Position numbers and translations under genes: made by a program. From positions 1 through 64,000 of the forward strand of contig CALMYQ010000094.1 in the NCBI GenBank assembly GCA_937873655.1: a stretch of DNA of 64,000 nucleotides, in the 5' to 3' direction. Under the pieces are notes generated by a model, which saw nothing but the letters and a program-made list of their open reading frames with translations, searched no databases and was not told the origin of the DNA. Positions 38,914 to 49,217 of this stretch are shown here, piece by piece. This DNA is from an uncultured Lewinella sp. Lineage in GTDB: Bacteria > Bacteroidota > Bacteroidia > Chitinophagales > Saprospiraceae. Position 1 is the stretch's first letter. Each line of letters starts with the position of its first letter.

Positions 38914-38921
38914 TATCTTTG
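38914..38921 (+). promoter_or_regulatory. -7 promoter element TATCTTTG of initiator tRNA
   Basis: It matches TAnnTTTG and ends 14 bp before the tRNA. The 11-nt string TTATCTTTGCA is identical to that upstream of ahcY. The -33 box is unclear; T-rich sequence lies upstream. Confidence 0.6.
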
Positions 38922-38935
38922 CAGCCCACAAATAC

Positions 38936-39008
<73 letters not shown>

Positions 39009-39015
39009 CAAAGTA

Positions 39016-39045
39016 GAAGCCCGTCCGGAATTCCGGACGGGCTTC
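39016..39045. terminator. Perfect 30-bp palindromic terminator
   Basis: Bases 39016-39045 form an exact 30-bp palindrome (15-bp arms, GAAGCCCGTCCGGAA and its complement). On the plus strand TTGATTTTT follows, so it can end the tRNA transcript. It lies 21 bp after the stop of the minus-strand adhesin gene and may serve both. Confidence 0.75.
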
Positions 39046-39066
39046 TTGATTTTTAACAATTTCCAA

Positions 39067-42000
39067 TTATCTGATCAGGGTAACATCCCCTTTAAGCAAC
39101 ACCGTTTGGCCGTCGATCAGTTCGATCTCGGTCCAATACACAAAGACGGCCGGATCAAGCGGCAATCCCCTGTGGGTCCCGTCCCATCCGTATAAGGGGT
39201 CGTTTGGCGGAAAGTTGTATACTTCAAAAACAAGCTCACCCCAACGGTTAAAGATCTGCAAGGATTTGATCTTGTTAACCTGCCCGGGTTTGGCAAAGAT
39301 CATGAACAGGTCGTTGTTACCGTCCTGGTTATAGGGGGTAAAGCCGTTCGGTATAAAAATATTCACATTCCGGTCCACAATCAGTTGCGTGCTGGCGTCA
39401 GCCTTGCATCCGTTGTTATTTTCAATCTGCACTGAAAAAATGGTCGTTTGCAAGGCTTCCAGGGTAGGCTCCAGGCAATCGTTGCAACTCAACGGATCGG
39501 CAGGCCGCCATAGGATGCGGGCTATGTCGGAAGAGTCGATATTGACCTGGGCATGGAGCGTGATCTGATCCCCCAGTTCAGCCTCGATTTGCGGGTCAAG
39601 CACCACTTCCAGTTCGTTCGGCTCCTCAATGGCGATTTCCTGACGGAATTCACAACCGGTGGCGTCCTGAACGACGACTTCATAGGCGCCGGATGGAATG
39701 CCCGTGAACCCGGGGTTGGTCCTGAAATTATCCCCGCCGTCAATGGAGAACAGATAGGGCGAAATCCCTCCGCCGGGGTTCTGGATGATCAACGCAGCGG
39801 GGTCTCCGTAACACGGCGGCGGCGTTATCAGCACATCCGCTTCAACCGGCGGGACAGCGCTCACCTCCACCAGGTCGATCGCGGTACATCCATTGCCTGT
39901 ATCTTCAACCCTGAGGGTGTATTGACCGGGTGCATTAACCACCGGATTCAGAACGGTTGTTCCGGAAACAAAAGAACCGCCGGCAGTGGTCCAGGAATAA
40001 AGGAAGCCGCTTCCCTGTGATGATCCGCTTCCGTTCAAACCGATCTCCGAAAGATGGCAATCGAGTGTTCCGCCGGGGCCCGCATCGGCAACCGGCGCCG
40101 TTATATCCTGATCAACCATTACTTCAACATCATTCTCACAATTATTCATCGGGTCGAGCGCCTGAAGCTGGTATACGCCCGGCTGGCTTACGGTCAACTG
40201 CAGCCCGGTCCCGCCGGGAGTGCCGGGCCCCGACCAGGTATACTGATAGTTTCCGTTTGAACTCCCCTGGAGGGTAACGGACGTTACCGCACAGGTCAGG
40301 ATGTCCGGTTCCGCAATGACCAATTGGGGCAGGTCCTTGTCTTCTTCCACCAGAACTGATGATACGGATTCGCAGCCGTTATCCGGATTCAACACGGTCA
40401 GGGTATAGGTCCCTTTCTTGTCGATGACCGGCATTAAGGCATTTTCCCCGGACAGGATGCGGCCGCCGGCTGTAGACCATTGGTATTCAAATCCGGTTTG
40501 CTGGCTGGCACTGGCATCCAGCGTAATGGAGGTCTGCTGGCAGTTCAGGATCTGGGGATCGACGATCTGCGCAACCGGATGTACGGTATCAATGCCGACC
40601 TCAACCGTCCCGGCGGCCTGGCAACCATTGACCAGGTTGGTGACCAGCAGCTCATATTCTCCCGTGGAATTGACCACAGGTTGAAGGCCGTTGCCCCCGG
40701 AAATGATATTCCCGTTGTCCGAAGACCATTCATACGACAACTGGTGATTGCCCTGGGCCTGGGCGTTTAATGCCAGTGAAAGGGCAGTACAGGTCAGCAA
40801 ATCAGGCTGATCGATCGCAACAACCGGATGCAGGGTATCCATGGAGACCACCGCCGCATCCGTCGACCGGCATCCCGTGGCATTGTTGGTTACCGCAATG
40901 CTGTAGGTCCCCGCCGCGTTGACCGGGAGAACCGGGTTTGCGCCGAGCGCGATGCCATCCGACCGGCTCCAGGCGTAACTGAACCCCGGGCCCGTACTCG
41001 AACCCGCCGATGTGAGTTCGCCACCGGTTTGTTCGCAGGTCAGGACCAGATCAGGACCCGCTGCCGCCACCGGCGACAAGGTATCGATGGCAACGACAAC
41101 CGTATCCAATGCAATGCAGTCATTGTTCTGGTTGATGACCTTGAGAATGTAGGTACCCGGAGCTTGCGTGGTGGTGAGACTTTGCCCCGGATCGCTGACC
41201 GAACCGCCTGCCGGTGTGAGCCATTCATAAATTATGCCGGCCCCCTGGGTCGTTCCGCTGCCGCCAAGGTTTACCTGGGGCACATCGCAGGTGATCTGTT
41301 TTTCCAGTCCAGCGTCCGCAACGGGGATATTCGGATCTTGTTCTACCAGCACCTCCAATTGGCTGGAGCAACCGTTGCCTGTATCCAGGACGGAAAGGGT
41401 ATACTTGCCGGGAGAAGCCGCTGCTGCTACAGGGTCGTCCGAATTGCCGGACAATTCGCCGTCGGCAGTTGACCAGGAATACTCATATTCCGGCCCCGCA
41501 CTGGAGGCAGAACCGTCCAGGGTCACTTCAGGGCTGGAGCAAGTGATGATCTCAGGCGTCGCAATCGCTACAATGGGAAGTGCGATATCCTGGTTGATAT
41601 TCCACAACGCCGTGTCGACGCAGAAGCTTTCCAGATCCTGCACCCGGAGGATATACATCCCCGGTTGATCGACAGAAGCATCCGGCGACGCCGTGCTGCC
41701 GGTAAAATGGCCGGCATCAGTAGTCCAGCTGTAGGCCAGTTGTGTGGACGGGCCGATCACTGAGCTATTGAGCAAAATTTGCGTATCCGTACAATTCAGG
41801 ACCGCAAGCCCGCTAATGGATGCCTCAGGCTGATTGAAATTTGCGGTAACCGCAACGGTATCGGTCGAAAAACAACCGTTATCCAGGTTTGTAACCTTCA
41901 ATTCAAAAGTTCCGGGAGCGGAAAAGGACGGACTAAGCACAGCTGGAATCGGCTCCGTTCCGGTCAGATTCGTCCAGGCCAGTTCATAGACCGGCCCGGT

Positions 42001-45000
42001 ATCGGCAGCGCTTCCGGTCAGTTGATAAACCGGTGTCGCGCAATTGATCTCATTGTCCAGCCCCGCGTTCGCCAGGGGTTTGACCTGGTCGATCAGCACT
42101 TCCAGCGAATCCGTTGAACTGCAACCGTTATCCTGATCGAGGACCGACAGGTAAAAGATTCCGGGAAGCGTTGTGCTTACCACCGGTTGGCCGCTTGTTC
42201 CGATGGGTTGGCCCGCTGCGTCAGTCCATTGCAACACCATTTCAGGTGTCTGGTCGGATAAAGAGCCGTCCAGGTCCACCGATGGTTCGAAGCAGGTCAG
42301 GGTCCGGTCAGGCCCGGCAGATGCCGCCGGGGGGGCAATATCCTGGCCCACATTGACCGTGAGGCTGGATACGCAACTATTATCCAGGTTGGTGATGGAT
42401 AGGGTATAAATGCCCGGCTGATCAACGGAGGTGACCAGGCTGTCGGGGAATTCGATATTCCCGCCGGACGGACCGGTCCATGTTGCCTGAAAATCCGGCC
42501 CTGCATCGGATCCCGTACCGCTCAGCTGGACGGATGTGTTTGCGCAGGTCAGGATGCCGTCTGCCGCCGCGGCGATGGCCGGAGAATCGCTGTTTTCGGT
42601 GATCTGAACCGAATCTTCCGCCTGGCAGCCGTTTGTGGTGTTCAATACCTGCAGGGTATAGGTGCCAGCAGCGTTCACCATGGCATTGAGGCTATGTTGC
42701 CCTGAGTTCACCTGGCCATCTGCGGTGACCCATGAATAGGCGTATTGCGAGCCCTGGCTGGATCCTGCTCCGTTCAAGGCGGCTGAAGAGGTCTGGCAGC
42801 TCAATTCAGAGGGGGGGCCGGCTTCGGCAACGGGTTGGACAAAATCCTCACCTATCGAGACCGTCTTTTCGGTTTCACACCCATTGTCCAGGTTAATAAC
42901 GGCAACCGTATAATTGCCGGGGCTGTCGGCTGTGGTGACAAGGTCGTCCAACGGGCCGGTAAAATGCCCGTCGCCGGAGGTCCAGGCAACGGCAAAGTTG
43001 GTTCCGGCATTCGAGGTCCCGGCCGAGAGGGTTGCCACCGGATCATAACAATTGATCAGGCCTGGGGCGTCAACCTGAACAGCGGGAAAATCCTGGTCGG
43101 CCGTTATGACCACGGTATCTCTGCTGACACACCCGTTATCCGAGTTGGAGACCTGCAGAAAATAGGTGCCTCCCGTGCCTACTACCGGTGAAAGACTGTG
43201 GGCGCCGCTCAGGATATGCCCGCTGCCGGACGTCCATACATACTCAATGCCCGCTCCCTGACTGGAGGCCGATCCGTCCAGGGTCAGGGTAGGCTCCAGG
43301 CAGGTGATCTCCCCTCCCGGACCGGCATTGGCTGTCGGAAGGTCAGCATCGAGAATGACCTCGGCAGTGGCTTCTTTTGAGCAGCCGTTCACCGTATTGG
43401 TCACTATGAGGGTATATTGCCCCGGGCCCGAAGCTGTATAATCCCGGTTGGTGGCCCCCGGAATGGCCTGGTTGTTTTCATCCAGCCATTGGTACGAGAT
43501 ATTGGCGCCCTGGCTCGATCCGAGTCCTGAGATCAGGACGGAGGGGTTGAGGCAATCCAGGGTATTGCCATCGGCAACTACCGCATTAGGGTAGTTGATA
43601 TTGTTGATGATATTGGCCCCTGCCGTAGCCTGGCAGCCATTGGCATCATAAACCGCTATGTCGTAATACCCGGGTTCGACGCCGCTCAGATTCTGGTTGA
43701 AAGTGCCGTTGCTCCAGTTGAACAACAGGCTCCCGACGCCGCCGGTTATGTTGACGTCGATCCCGCCCAGCGGATTATTGCAATCAACATTGTGCACCTG
43801 TACGATATCAGCCTGGAACAGCGGCGGCGGCAAAAGGGAGACCTCTGCAAAAGCAAGGCAGCCGTTGTCGTCTACCACCGTTACGTGGTAATCGCCCGGT
43901 TCCAGATTCTGCTGATAATCACCCGGGCCGAGGTTGTTGTCCCAGGTGATTGAATAGGGCTCCTGCCCGCCGGAAACCTGCAGGGTAATGGCGCCGTCGT
44001 CCATGCCGTAGCAGACCAGCGGCGTAATGGAGGGGTTGACCGCAACCTGGGTCTGGGTGACCAGGGCCGAGCCGGTCACATTGGCCGGACAGCCGTTGGC
44101 GGAGGCGGAAACCAGGGTAACCGGGCCCACATCCTGTACAGGCACCTGGGCGGGGTTATCTATGATGTTATTGACCGTAGTGCTGAATCCGTTAACGGAA
44201 TAGGTGACGGAATACGGGGGTTCGCCGGTAAAATAGACCTCGACAAAGGCCGTGTTATTGCCGTCACAAATAGCGCCCTGGCCGGCGATGGTGGCCGTAG
44301 GTTTAAACGACTGGATCTGGAAGGAAGTCGCCGCCTGTTCGCCGCAGGCATCCGTCACGGTGACGGAATAGTTGGTGGTTCCTGCGGGCGGTGCGACCGT
44401 AAAATCAGATCCTGTGGTATTATTGCTCCAGACAAAGGTATAATCAGGTGCACCGCCGTTGACCTGCGGGGTGATGGTTGTGTTCAAACCCTGACATACA
44501 AATTCATCCGGAACGAACACCTCAAGGGCCGGCGGATCATAAATGAACAACTCCACCTGTTGGGGAAAACAGGAACAAGGGTTGTCGTATTCAAGGATGA
44601 TGCTTTCAACCCCTTCAGCCAGGTTATCCGCCAGGATTTCGACCGGCAGCTGCAGGGTGGTTTGCCCCGGTGCAAAAGTGATCGTCGTCGGGAAAACCAC
44701 ATAATCAAGGCCCGGGGTTGCGGTGCTTGAACTGGAAACCGTAAAAGAAAACTCAAAGGGTTCGCTGATGAAGCTATTGTCCCGGACAAAGGTAAAAACG
44801 CCGTCTCCGCATTGTTCGTAAGCTGTATTGTCCGAAAACGCAACGCCTGATATGGAAGGCGTAATCAGGGTGCTGGAGGTACCGGCATTAAAGCTGTTGG
44901 CCTTAAGGAATACGGCGGAATCATAGGCGCTGTCGCCGCGGTCTGCAATGGCCAGTTTGATGTGATAGGTTTCACAGGGCACCACGTCGGCTACCGCGGT

Positions 45001-46014
45001 CAGCACGGTGGTAAACCCGTCATAGGCAATGGTGCCGATGGCTGCCGCCTCGCCGGTGTTGCAGGTGGTACTTTGCCCGGGCGGGTTGTTGTCGTGGTAG
45101 TAAGCCGTATTGCTGAAATGGTTAACCGTATTGATCGCTACGGGGTTATTTGTGCCGGGAATCAGCGCAATATTGACGGCATTGTTCGTAAACGGTCCGT
45201 TGATGCCGGGGCCGCTGATGAAAAAACCGAAAACATCATTGAAGTTGGAGCCCGCGAATTCGCAGTATTCTTCCGAGGCAAAGGCGTATTCGAAACTGAC
45301 TTGCGAGATGGTCGGCGTAAATTCAAATTCGATGACGGCCGCATCAAAAAGGCTGCCGTTGTTGACCAGTGCGGCCAGATCGGGGTCATTGCTGGCGTTG
45401 TTGAAATTGGACCCTGTACTGGGTGAATTGTTGGGACCTGCCGCGTTGGTAACGTTGCCCGTGGAGAGGATGACCCCGGTGTTGATATTGATGGAAGAAC
45501 CGCCGTTGCTGAAAGTCCCGATCTGGGTGCTCGTGCCCTGGGAAGTGGCGTTCAACACATCAAAACAGCCCCCGCCGATGAATACGTTCTGGATGAGGTA
45601 CTGCGCGTCGCCGTTGGAGGATGCTGTGATCCCGGCCAGCACCTTGGCTACAGGGTTCATATCCGTCGTCTCCTGCAGTATGGAGATCCAATATACCGCC
45701 CCGGGAACGGCAAACCGGACTTCGACGGATTCCGAGGCCCCGACATCTGACAAAAGGCGCCGGCTCTCCCACTGCCCTCCTTTTGCCGTTTTGCTCAGGG
45801 GTCTCAGGCCGGCTTTTTCTCCGTTGAGTCCGTTGACGTACACCCAATAGTTTTTCCCGGGCTCCAATCCGCCTATCTCATAAGTGGTTTGGCTGTCGGG
45901 TGAAGAGATGGCCAAACGAGTGGTCGGTCCATCAGCAAGGATTTTGTAGATCTTTCCGGCCCAAAGGCACGGCGCAAACAAAATCAAAAGCGCAAGAGTA
46001 AATAGCTGCTTCAT
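39067..46014 (-). CDS. Giant repeat-containing secreted protein, T9SS type B
   Basis: This 2315-residue protein has a signal peptide (1-19) and a choice-of-anchor L domain (about 120-385; GGCFDVL, SEEYCEFAGSNFNDVFGFFI). A Calx-beta-like segment (about 400-500) and SprB-type repeats follow (VCYGMDDGAITLQVSGGQEPY; VHNVDCNNPLGGIDVNITGG). Then come 15 tandem immunoglobulin-like repeats of about 83 residues. Another SprB-like unit precedes the C-terminal gliding-motility/T9SS type B domain (IFIPNGFTPYNQDGNNDLF; IFNRWGELVF; VFVYWTEIE). It is exported by the type IX system and probably anchored on the cell surface. An adhesin or gliding role is inferred. The next gene downstream is the initiator tRNA on the other strand. 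Confidence 0.93.
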   Translation of the reverse strand: MKQLFTLALLILFAPCLWAGKIYKILADGPTTRLAISSPDSQTTYEIGGLEPGKNYWVYVNGLNGEKAGLRPLSKTAKGGQWESRRLLSDVGASESVEVRFAVPGAVYWISILQETTDMNPVAKVLAGITASSNGDAQYLIQNVFIGGGCFDVLNATSQGTSTQIGTFSNGGSSININTGVILSTGNVTNAAGPNNSPSTGSNFNNASNDPDLAALVNNGSLFDAAVIEFEFTPTISQVSFEYAFASEEYCEFAGSNFNDVFGFFISGPGINGPFTNNAVNIALIPGTNNPVAINTVNHFSNTAYYHDNNPPGQSTTCNTGEAAAIGTIAYDGFTTVLTAVADVVPCETYHIKLAIADRGDSAYDSAVFLKANSFNAGTSSTLITPSISGVAFSDNTAYEQCGDGVFTFVRDNSFISEPFEFSFTVSSSSTATPGLDYVVFPTTITFAPGQTTLQLPVEILADNLAEGVESIILEYDNPCSCFPQQVELFIYDPPALEVFVPDEFVCQGLNTTITPQVNGGAPDYTFVWSNNTTGSDFTVAPPAGTTNYSVTVTDACGEQAATSFQIQSFKPTATIAGQGAICDGNNTAFVEVYFTGEPPYSVTYSVNGFSTTVNNIIDNPAQVPVQDVGPVTLVSASANGCPANVTGSALVTQTQVAVNPSITPLVCYGMDDGAITLQVSGGQEPYSITWDNNLGPGDYQQNLEPGDYHVTVVDDNGCLAFAEVSLLPPPLFQADIVQVHNVDCNNPLGGIDVNITGGVGSLLFNWSNGTFNQNLSGVEPGYYDIAVYDANGCQATAGANIINNINYPNAVVADGNTLDCLNPSVLISGLGSSQGANISYQWLDENNQAIPGATNRDYTASGPGQYTLIVTNTVNGCSKEATAEVILDADLPTANAGPGGEITCLEPTLTLDGSASSQGAGIEYVWTSGSGHILSGAHSLSPVVGTGGTYFLQVSNSDNGCVSRDTVVITADQDFPAVQVDAPGLINCYDPVATLSAGTSNAGTNFAVAWTSGDGHFTGPLDDLVTTADSPGNYTVAVINLDNGCETEKTVSIGEDFVQPVAEAGPPSELSCQTSSAALNGAGSSQGSQYAYSWVTADGQVNSGQHSLNAMVNAAGTYTLQVLNTTNGCQAEDSVQITENSDSPAIAAAADGILTCANTSVQLSGTGSDAGPDFQATWTGPSGGNIEFPDSLVTSVDQPGIYTLSITNLDNSCVSSLTVNVGQDIAPPAASAGPDRTLTCFEPSVDLDGSLSDQTPEMVLQWTDAAGQPIGTSGQPVVSTTLPGIFYLSVLDQDNGCSSTDSLEVLIDQVKPLANAGLDNEINCATPVYQLTGSAADTGPVYELAWTNLTGTEPIPAVLSPSFSAPGTFELKVTNLDNGCFSTDTVAVTANFNQPEASISGLAVLNCTDTQILLNSSVIGPSTQLAYSWTTDAGHFTGSTASPDASVDQPGMYILRVQDLESFCVDTALWNINQDIALPIVAIATPEIITCSSPEVTLDGSASSAGPEYEYSWSTADGELSGNSDDPVAAAASPGKYTLSVLDTGNGCSSQLEVLVEQDPNIPVADAGLEKQITCDVPQVNLGGSGTTQGAGIIYEWLTPAGGSVSDPGQSLTTTQAPGTYILKVINQNNDCIALDTVVVAIDTLSPVAAAGPDLVLTCEQTGGELTSAGSSTGPGFSYAWSRSDGIALGANPVLPVNAAGTYSIAVTNNATGCRSTDAAVVSMDTLHPVVAIDQPDLLTCTALSLALNAQAQGNHQLSYEWSSDNGNIISGGNGLQPVVNSTGEYELLVTNLVNGCQAAGTVEVGIDTVHPVAQIVDPQILNCQQTSITLDASASQQTGFEYQWSTAGGRILSGENALMPVIDKKGTYTLTVLNPDNGCESVSSVLVEEDKDLPQLVIAEPDILTCAVTSVTLQGSSNGNYQYTWSGPGTPGGTGLQLTVSQPGVYQLQALDPMNNCENDVEVMVDQDITAPVADAGPGGTLDCHLSEIGLNGSGSSQGSGFLYSWTTAGGSFVSGTTVLNPVVNAPGQYTLRVEDTGNGCTAIDLVEVSAVPPVEADVLITPPPCYGDPAALIIQNPGGGISPYLFSIDGGDNFRTNPGFTGIPSGAYEVVVQDATGCEFRQEIAIEEPNELEVVLDPQIEAELGDQITLHAQVNIDSSDIARILWRPADPLSCNDCLEPTLEALQTTIFSVQIENNNGCKADASTQLIVDRNVNIFIPNGFTPYNQDGNNDLFMIFAKPGQVNKIKSLQIFNRWGELVFEVYNFPPNDPLYGWDGTHRGLPLDPAVFVYWTEIELIDGQTVLLKGDVTLIR
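39848..43596 (-). repeat. Fifteen tandem Ig-like repeats within the adhesin
   Basis: I count 15 protein repeats in a row over 3749 bp, an average of 250 bp each. Each unit carries a Cys near its start (pattern L/I-T/N-C) and another in a VTNLDNGC-like motif, with a VDxDxxxP boundary and an AGP or similar start to the next unit. The paired Cys probably form one disulfide per domain. Units are diverged, so recombination between them should be limited. Confidence 0.9.
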
Positions 46015-46198
46015 TACGAAAGGCTTTTTTAAGCAAGGCTTTTTGGAGATTTTGAGCGCAGACTGTAAAAAAATACGTATATGGCTTTGGGCGAAAAGAT
46101 GGGTAAATGGATTCGGCAGCCAATTTAACGTATTTGGCGGAGAACAAAAATTTCAAGCCGTTTAATATCATCGATTATTCTGCAAAAGCGGCGATCCC

Positions 46199-47878
46199 TC
46201 AATCATTTTTCTCGCCTTTCCACCAGGCCCGGAAGAACAAAAAGGCAAAAGCGGAAGCTGCAATCCAAAGCCAATGCGTATATTTTCCCAATGGGCTGGC
46301 GGCGTCCAGGCTGATGAAATAAAAACTGATGGCTGCCGCCAAAAGGAAAACCAATTGCTGGCCAAGGAAATAAATTTTGGTCAGGCTTTCCTTCAGCCCT
46401 TTGATCTCGAATTCCAACTCGCCGCGGTTGGCGTGTTTCAGGTATTTATGCAATTCCCGCGGGATGGCCATGGCGGTCATGGCCTGTTCCCGGATGGCGT
46501 TCAACACCATTTTTGCAATCCCCTTCCGGTCAGGGCCCAGGTGTTTTTTCAGGTAAGGCCTTACGGTATCCAACGGATTCAATCCCGGATCCAGCTGGAA
46601 AGAAAGCCCCAGCAGAAGCACTACCGTCCGGTTGAGCAACACGTAATCCTTGGGGATCTGAATGGACCGGGAAACATCCTTCAGGCTCACCTGTTTCAAC
46701 AGATCGATCAGGCTTCCGAATCCGGAATTCAGGCTGACGCTGGCCAGGTTCATGCCGTCTATCTTCACTTCATCCTGAAGGAAACCCCGAAAAACCTGGA
46801 TCATGTGTTCGGCAATGCGGACCGCTTCTTTGTCCGAAGTGATAAAGCCCATTTTTTTCAAAGCGGCAACGGTCTCTTCCGTATTGTTTTTGATCACGGC
46901 TTCGATCAGTTCCGGAATTGCGGCCCGGAGTACGGGCGAGATCTCCGCTACGGCGCCGTAGTCCAAGAGGATGATCTCCCCATCCTTATTGATCAGAATA
47001 TTCCCGGGATGGGGGTCGGCGTGATAAAAACCGTCAACCAGGATCATTTTGCTGTACAGGATCAACAGCCGTTCCGCCAGTTTTCTGCGATCGATGCCCC
47101 ACTCGTCCAATACGGCGATCCGGGAAATATTCTCGCCCCGGCAAAACCGGCTCACCAGAATTTTTTGGGTTCCGATTTTCGGATAAACTTCGGGCACGAC
47201 CACCCGCAGTTCCTGTTCACCGGCCAGGGCTGCCGACAGCCTTTTCATGGAAGCCGCTTCCTTCTGGTAATCCAGTTCGTCCCGGATCATTTCCTTAACC
47301 TGTTCATAGACGTAGTCCATCCCTTTCATGTCCATGAAAAAGGCATGAATAGCGACCAGCCTTTTCAGGATGGAAAGGTCCGCTCCGGCAATGGCCTCAA
47401 TGTCCGAATGTTGTATTTTGACAACGTATTCCTCGCCGTTCAGCCTTGCCCGGTGAACCTGACCGATGGAGGCGGCAGCGATGGGCGTTTCTTCAAAATG
47501 CTCAAAGATTTCCGGGATCTTTTTGCCGGTTTGGCTGAAAAAAGTCTCGGCGACTTCTTCATAAGGTCTCGGCGGCACCTTGTCCTGAAGGGCGGCCAGC
47601 GGTTCGCGGAACTGTTCGGGCAGGACGTTGGACAGGATGGAGATCAGCTGCCCGAACTTAATAAATAGTCCCTGCAGCTCCAGAATTGCCGCATTCACCC
47701 GGTTTGCATTTCGCACATGCAGGACCTGCAGTTTTTTCCGGTAGTAGGTTTTACCCAGAATGCGCCGCTTCAGGCCCAGCATCAGGTAACTTCCCGATAC
47801 AAGGAGGGCTGTACGATAAGCACGGTATTTTCGGTAGGAAGGTTTGTATACCCGGCGACCGGATGTTTTATTTGCCAA
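46199..47878 (-). CDS. AarF/ABC1/UbiB family atypical kinase
   Basis: This 559-residue protein has the ABC1/UbiB signatures: the KxGQ segment FIKFGQLISIL, the Ala-rich nucleotide loop AAASIGQVHRA, YVVKIQHSDIEAI (catalytic Lys), FHADPHPGNIL and ILLDYGA (metal Asp). Two C-terminal membrane helices span about 505-550. Family members act in ubiquinone and menaquinone lipid handling, with weak ATPase activity. The start is a TTG at 47878; no ATG lies before the conserved region, and the divergent sterol-type gene begins 52 bp away. Start choice is uncertain. Confidence 0.88.
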   Translation of the reverse strand: MANKTSGRRVYKPSYRKYRAYRTALLVSGSYLMLGLKRRILGKTYYRKKLQVLHVRNANRVNAAILELQGLFIKFGQLISILSNVLPEQFREPLAALQDKVPPRPYEEVAETFFSQTGKKIPEIFEHFEETPIAAASIGQVHRARLNGEEYVVKIQHSDIEAIAGADLSILKRLVAIHAFFMDMKGMDYVYEQVKEMIRDELDYQKEAASMKRLSAALAGEQELRVVVPEVYPKIGTQKILVSRFCRGENISRIAVLDEWGIDRRKLAERLLILYSKMILVDGFYHADPHPGNILINKDGEIILLDYGAVAEISPVLRAAIPELIEAVIKNNTEETVAALKKMGFITSDKEAVRIAEHMIQVFRGFLQDEVKIDGMNLASVSLNSGFGSLIDLLKQVSLKDVSRSIQIPKDYVLLNRTVVLLLGLSFQLDPGLNPLDTVRPYLKKHLGPDRKGIAKMVLNAIREQAMTAMAIPRELHKYLKHANRGELEFEIKGLKESLTKIYFLGQQLVFLLAAAISFYFISLDAASPLGKYTHWLWIAASAFAFLFFRAWWKGEKND

Positions 47879-47884
47879 TTTGCC

Positions 47885-47892
47885 TATATTTG
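47885..47892 (+). promoter_or_regulatory. -7 promoter element TATATTTG
   Basis: It matches TAnnTTTG, 37 bp upstream of the alkylglycerol monooxygenase-like ATG. No -33 box at the usual spacing. Confidence 0.4.
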
Positions 47893-47929
47893 AGAATCAG
47901 AAAAAGGCCGCTTCGGCCACACAACAAAG

Positions 47930-49216
47930 ATGGAAACTTACGGAAAGCTTTTAAATATTGCAGTACCTGTTTTTTTGATCCTTTTTATAGCGGAGTGGCT
48001 CGTCGACCGCTGGAAAGGCAAGCGGGTGATCAGGCATATGGACAGCATATCGAGCCTCAGCTCCGGGATGACCAATGTAGTCAAGGATATCCTGGGCCTG
48101 AGCATCAGCATCATCACCTACGGCTGGCTGGTCGGGAAGGTGGCGATCATACAGGTCGAAAATACCTTTCTGACCTACGCCGTCGGCTTTCTGGTCATCG
48201 ATTTCCACGGCTACTGGTCCCACCGCTGGAGCCACGAGATCAATTTCCTTTGGAATCGCCATATTATCCACCACAGCAGCGAGGAATTCAACCTGGCTTG
48301 TGCGCTGCGGCAGTCCATATCGGGTTTTATCAATTTTTTCACGATCCTGCTCCTGCCTGCTGCACTGCTGGGCGTTCCCACCATGGTGATCGCCGTTATC
48401 GGTCCGCTCCACCTGTTCCTTCAATACTGGTACCACACCCGCCTGATCGGCAAAATGGGCTTTCTGGAAAAGATCATCGTGACGCCTTCCCACCACCGGG
48501 TTCACCACGCCATCAACCCGGAATACCTGGATAAAAATCACGGACAGATCTTCATTTTCTGGGACAAACTGTTCGGTACCTTCCAGGAAGAACTGCCGGA
48601 CGTGCCGCCCGTGTACGGCGTAACCCGGCCGGTGCGGACCTGGAACCCGATCAAGATCAACTTCGTGCACATCTGGTTGCTCATGAAAGATGCCTGGCGG
48701 ACGAGGAGTTGGAAAGACAAGTTCCGGATCTGGTTTATGCCCACCGGTTGGCGCCCGGAGGATGTAAGGGACAAACACCCGGTAGAAAGCATCAAAGATC
48801 CTTATCATTTTGACAAATACGACACGCCGGCTTCAAAAGGCATGATCATATGGTCATGGGTGCAGATGCTCTTCAATTACTTCCTGCTGATCTATTTTTT
48901 CGCCAATATCGCCGCCATCGGCATCCCCGGCATTTTCCTGTATGGAGCTTTCGTTTTTCTTTCGATTTATGCGTATACCGAGCTCATGGACAGGAACCGG
49001 TACGCCGCCCTGTTCGAGGTCGGCAAATCCATTTTTGGGTTCGCAATCATCTACCTCTACGGCGATTGGTTCGGGGCAAGCCGATGGGGGGACTGGTATA
49101 CCTGCGCAGTGGCCGGCCACCTGGTACTTTCCGCCATTCTTGCAACCTATTTCGTTCTGACTGAAATGGGGAAATCAGGCCTCCCGGTCTCCCTTCAACC
49201 CGAATCTATCCATTGA
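47930..49216 (+). CDS. Sterol desaturase superfamily, alkylglycerol monooxygenase-like
   Basis: This 428-residue integral membrane protein has the eight-histidine iron-binding pattern: HGYWSHRWSHE, WNRHIIHHSSEEFN and TPSHHRVHHAINPEYLDKNHG. The block HHSSEEFNLACALRQS closely resembles the eukaryotic alkylglycerol monooxygenase (AGMO/TMEM195) motif. Reactions of this superfamily are O2-dependent hydroxylation of lipids. The bacterial substrate is unknown; ether lipids or other neutral lipids are possible. The 5-alpha-reductase-like gene follows after a single base, so they form one transcription unit. Confidence 0.87.
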   Translation: METYGKLLNIAVPVFLILFIAEWLVDRWKGKRVIRHMDSISSLSSGMTNVVKDILGLSISIITYGWLVGKVAIIQVENTFLTYAVGFLVIDFHGYWSHRWSHEINFLWNRHIIHHSSEEFNLACALRQSISGFINFFTILLLPAALLGVPTMVIAVIGPLHLFLQYWYHTRLIGKMGFLEKIIVTPSHHRVHHAINPEYLDKNHGQIFIFWDKLFGTFQEELPDVPPVYGVTRPVRTWNPIKINFVHIWLLMKDAWRTRSWKDKFRIWFMPTGWRPEDVRDKHPVESIKDPYHFDKYDTPASKGMIIWSWVQMLFNYFLLIYFFANIAAIGIPGIFLYGAFVFLSIYAYTELMDRNRYAALFEVGKSIFGFAIIYLYGDWFGASRWGDWYTCAVAGHLVLSAILATYFVLTEMGKSGLPVSLQPESIH

Positions 49217-49217
49217 A

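Noticed and set aside
39848-43596. Regular 250-bp repeats as a possible CRISPR-like array
   Set aside because: The repeats are coding, diverged and about 250 bp long inside one open frame; there are no short identical repeats and no cas genes.
46274-47668. A 464-residue open frame on the plus strand, antisense to the AarF/UbiB gene
   Set aside because: It lies opposite a protein with clear ABC1 motifs and its translation shows no family pattern; it is a codon-bias shadow.
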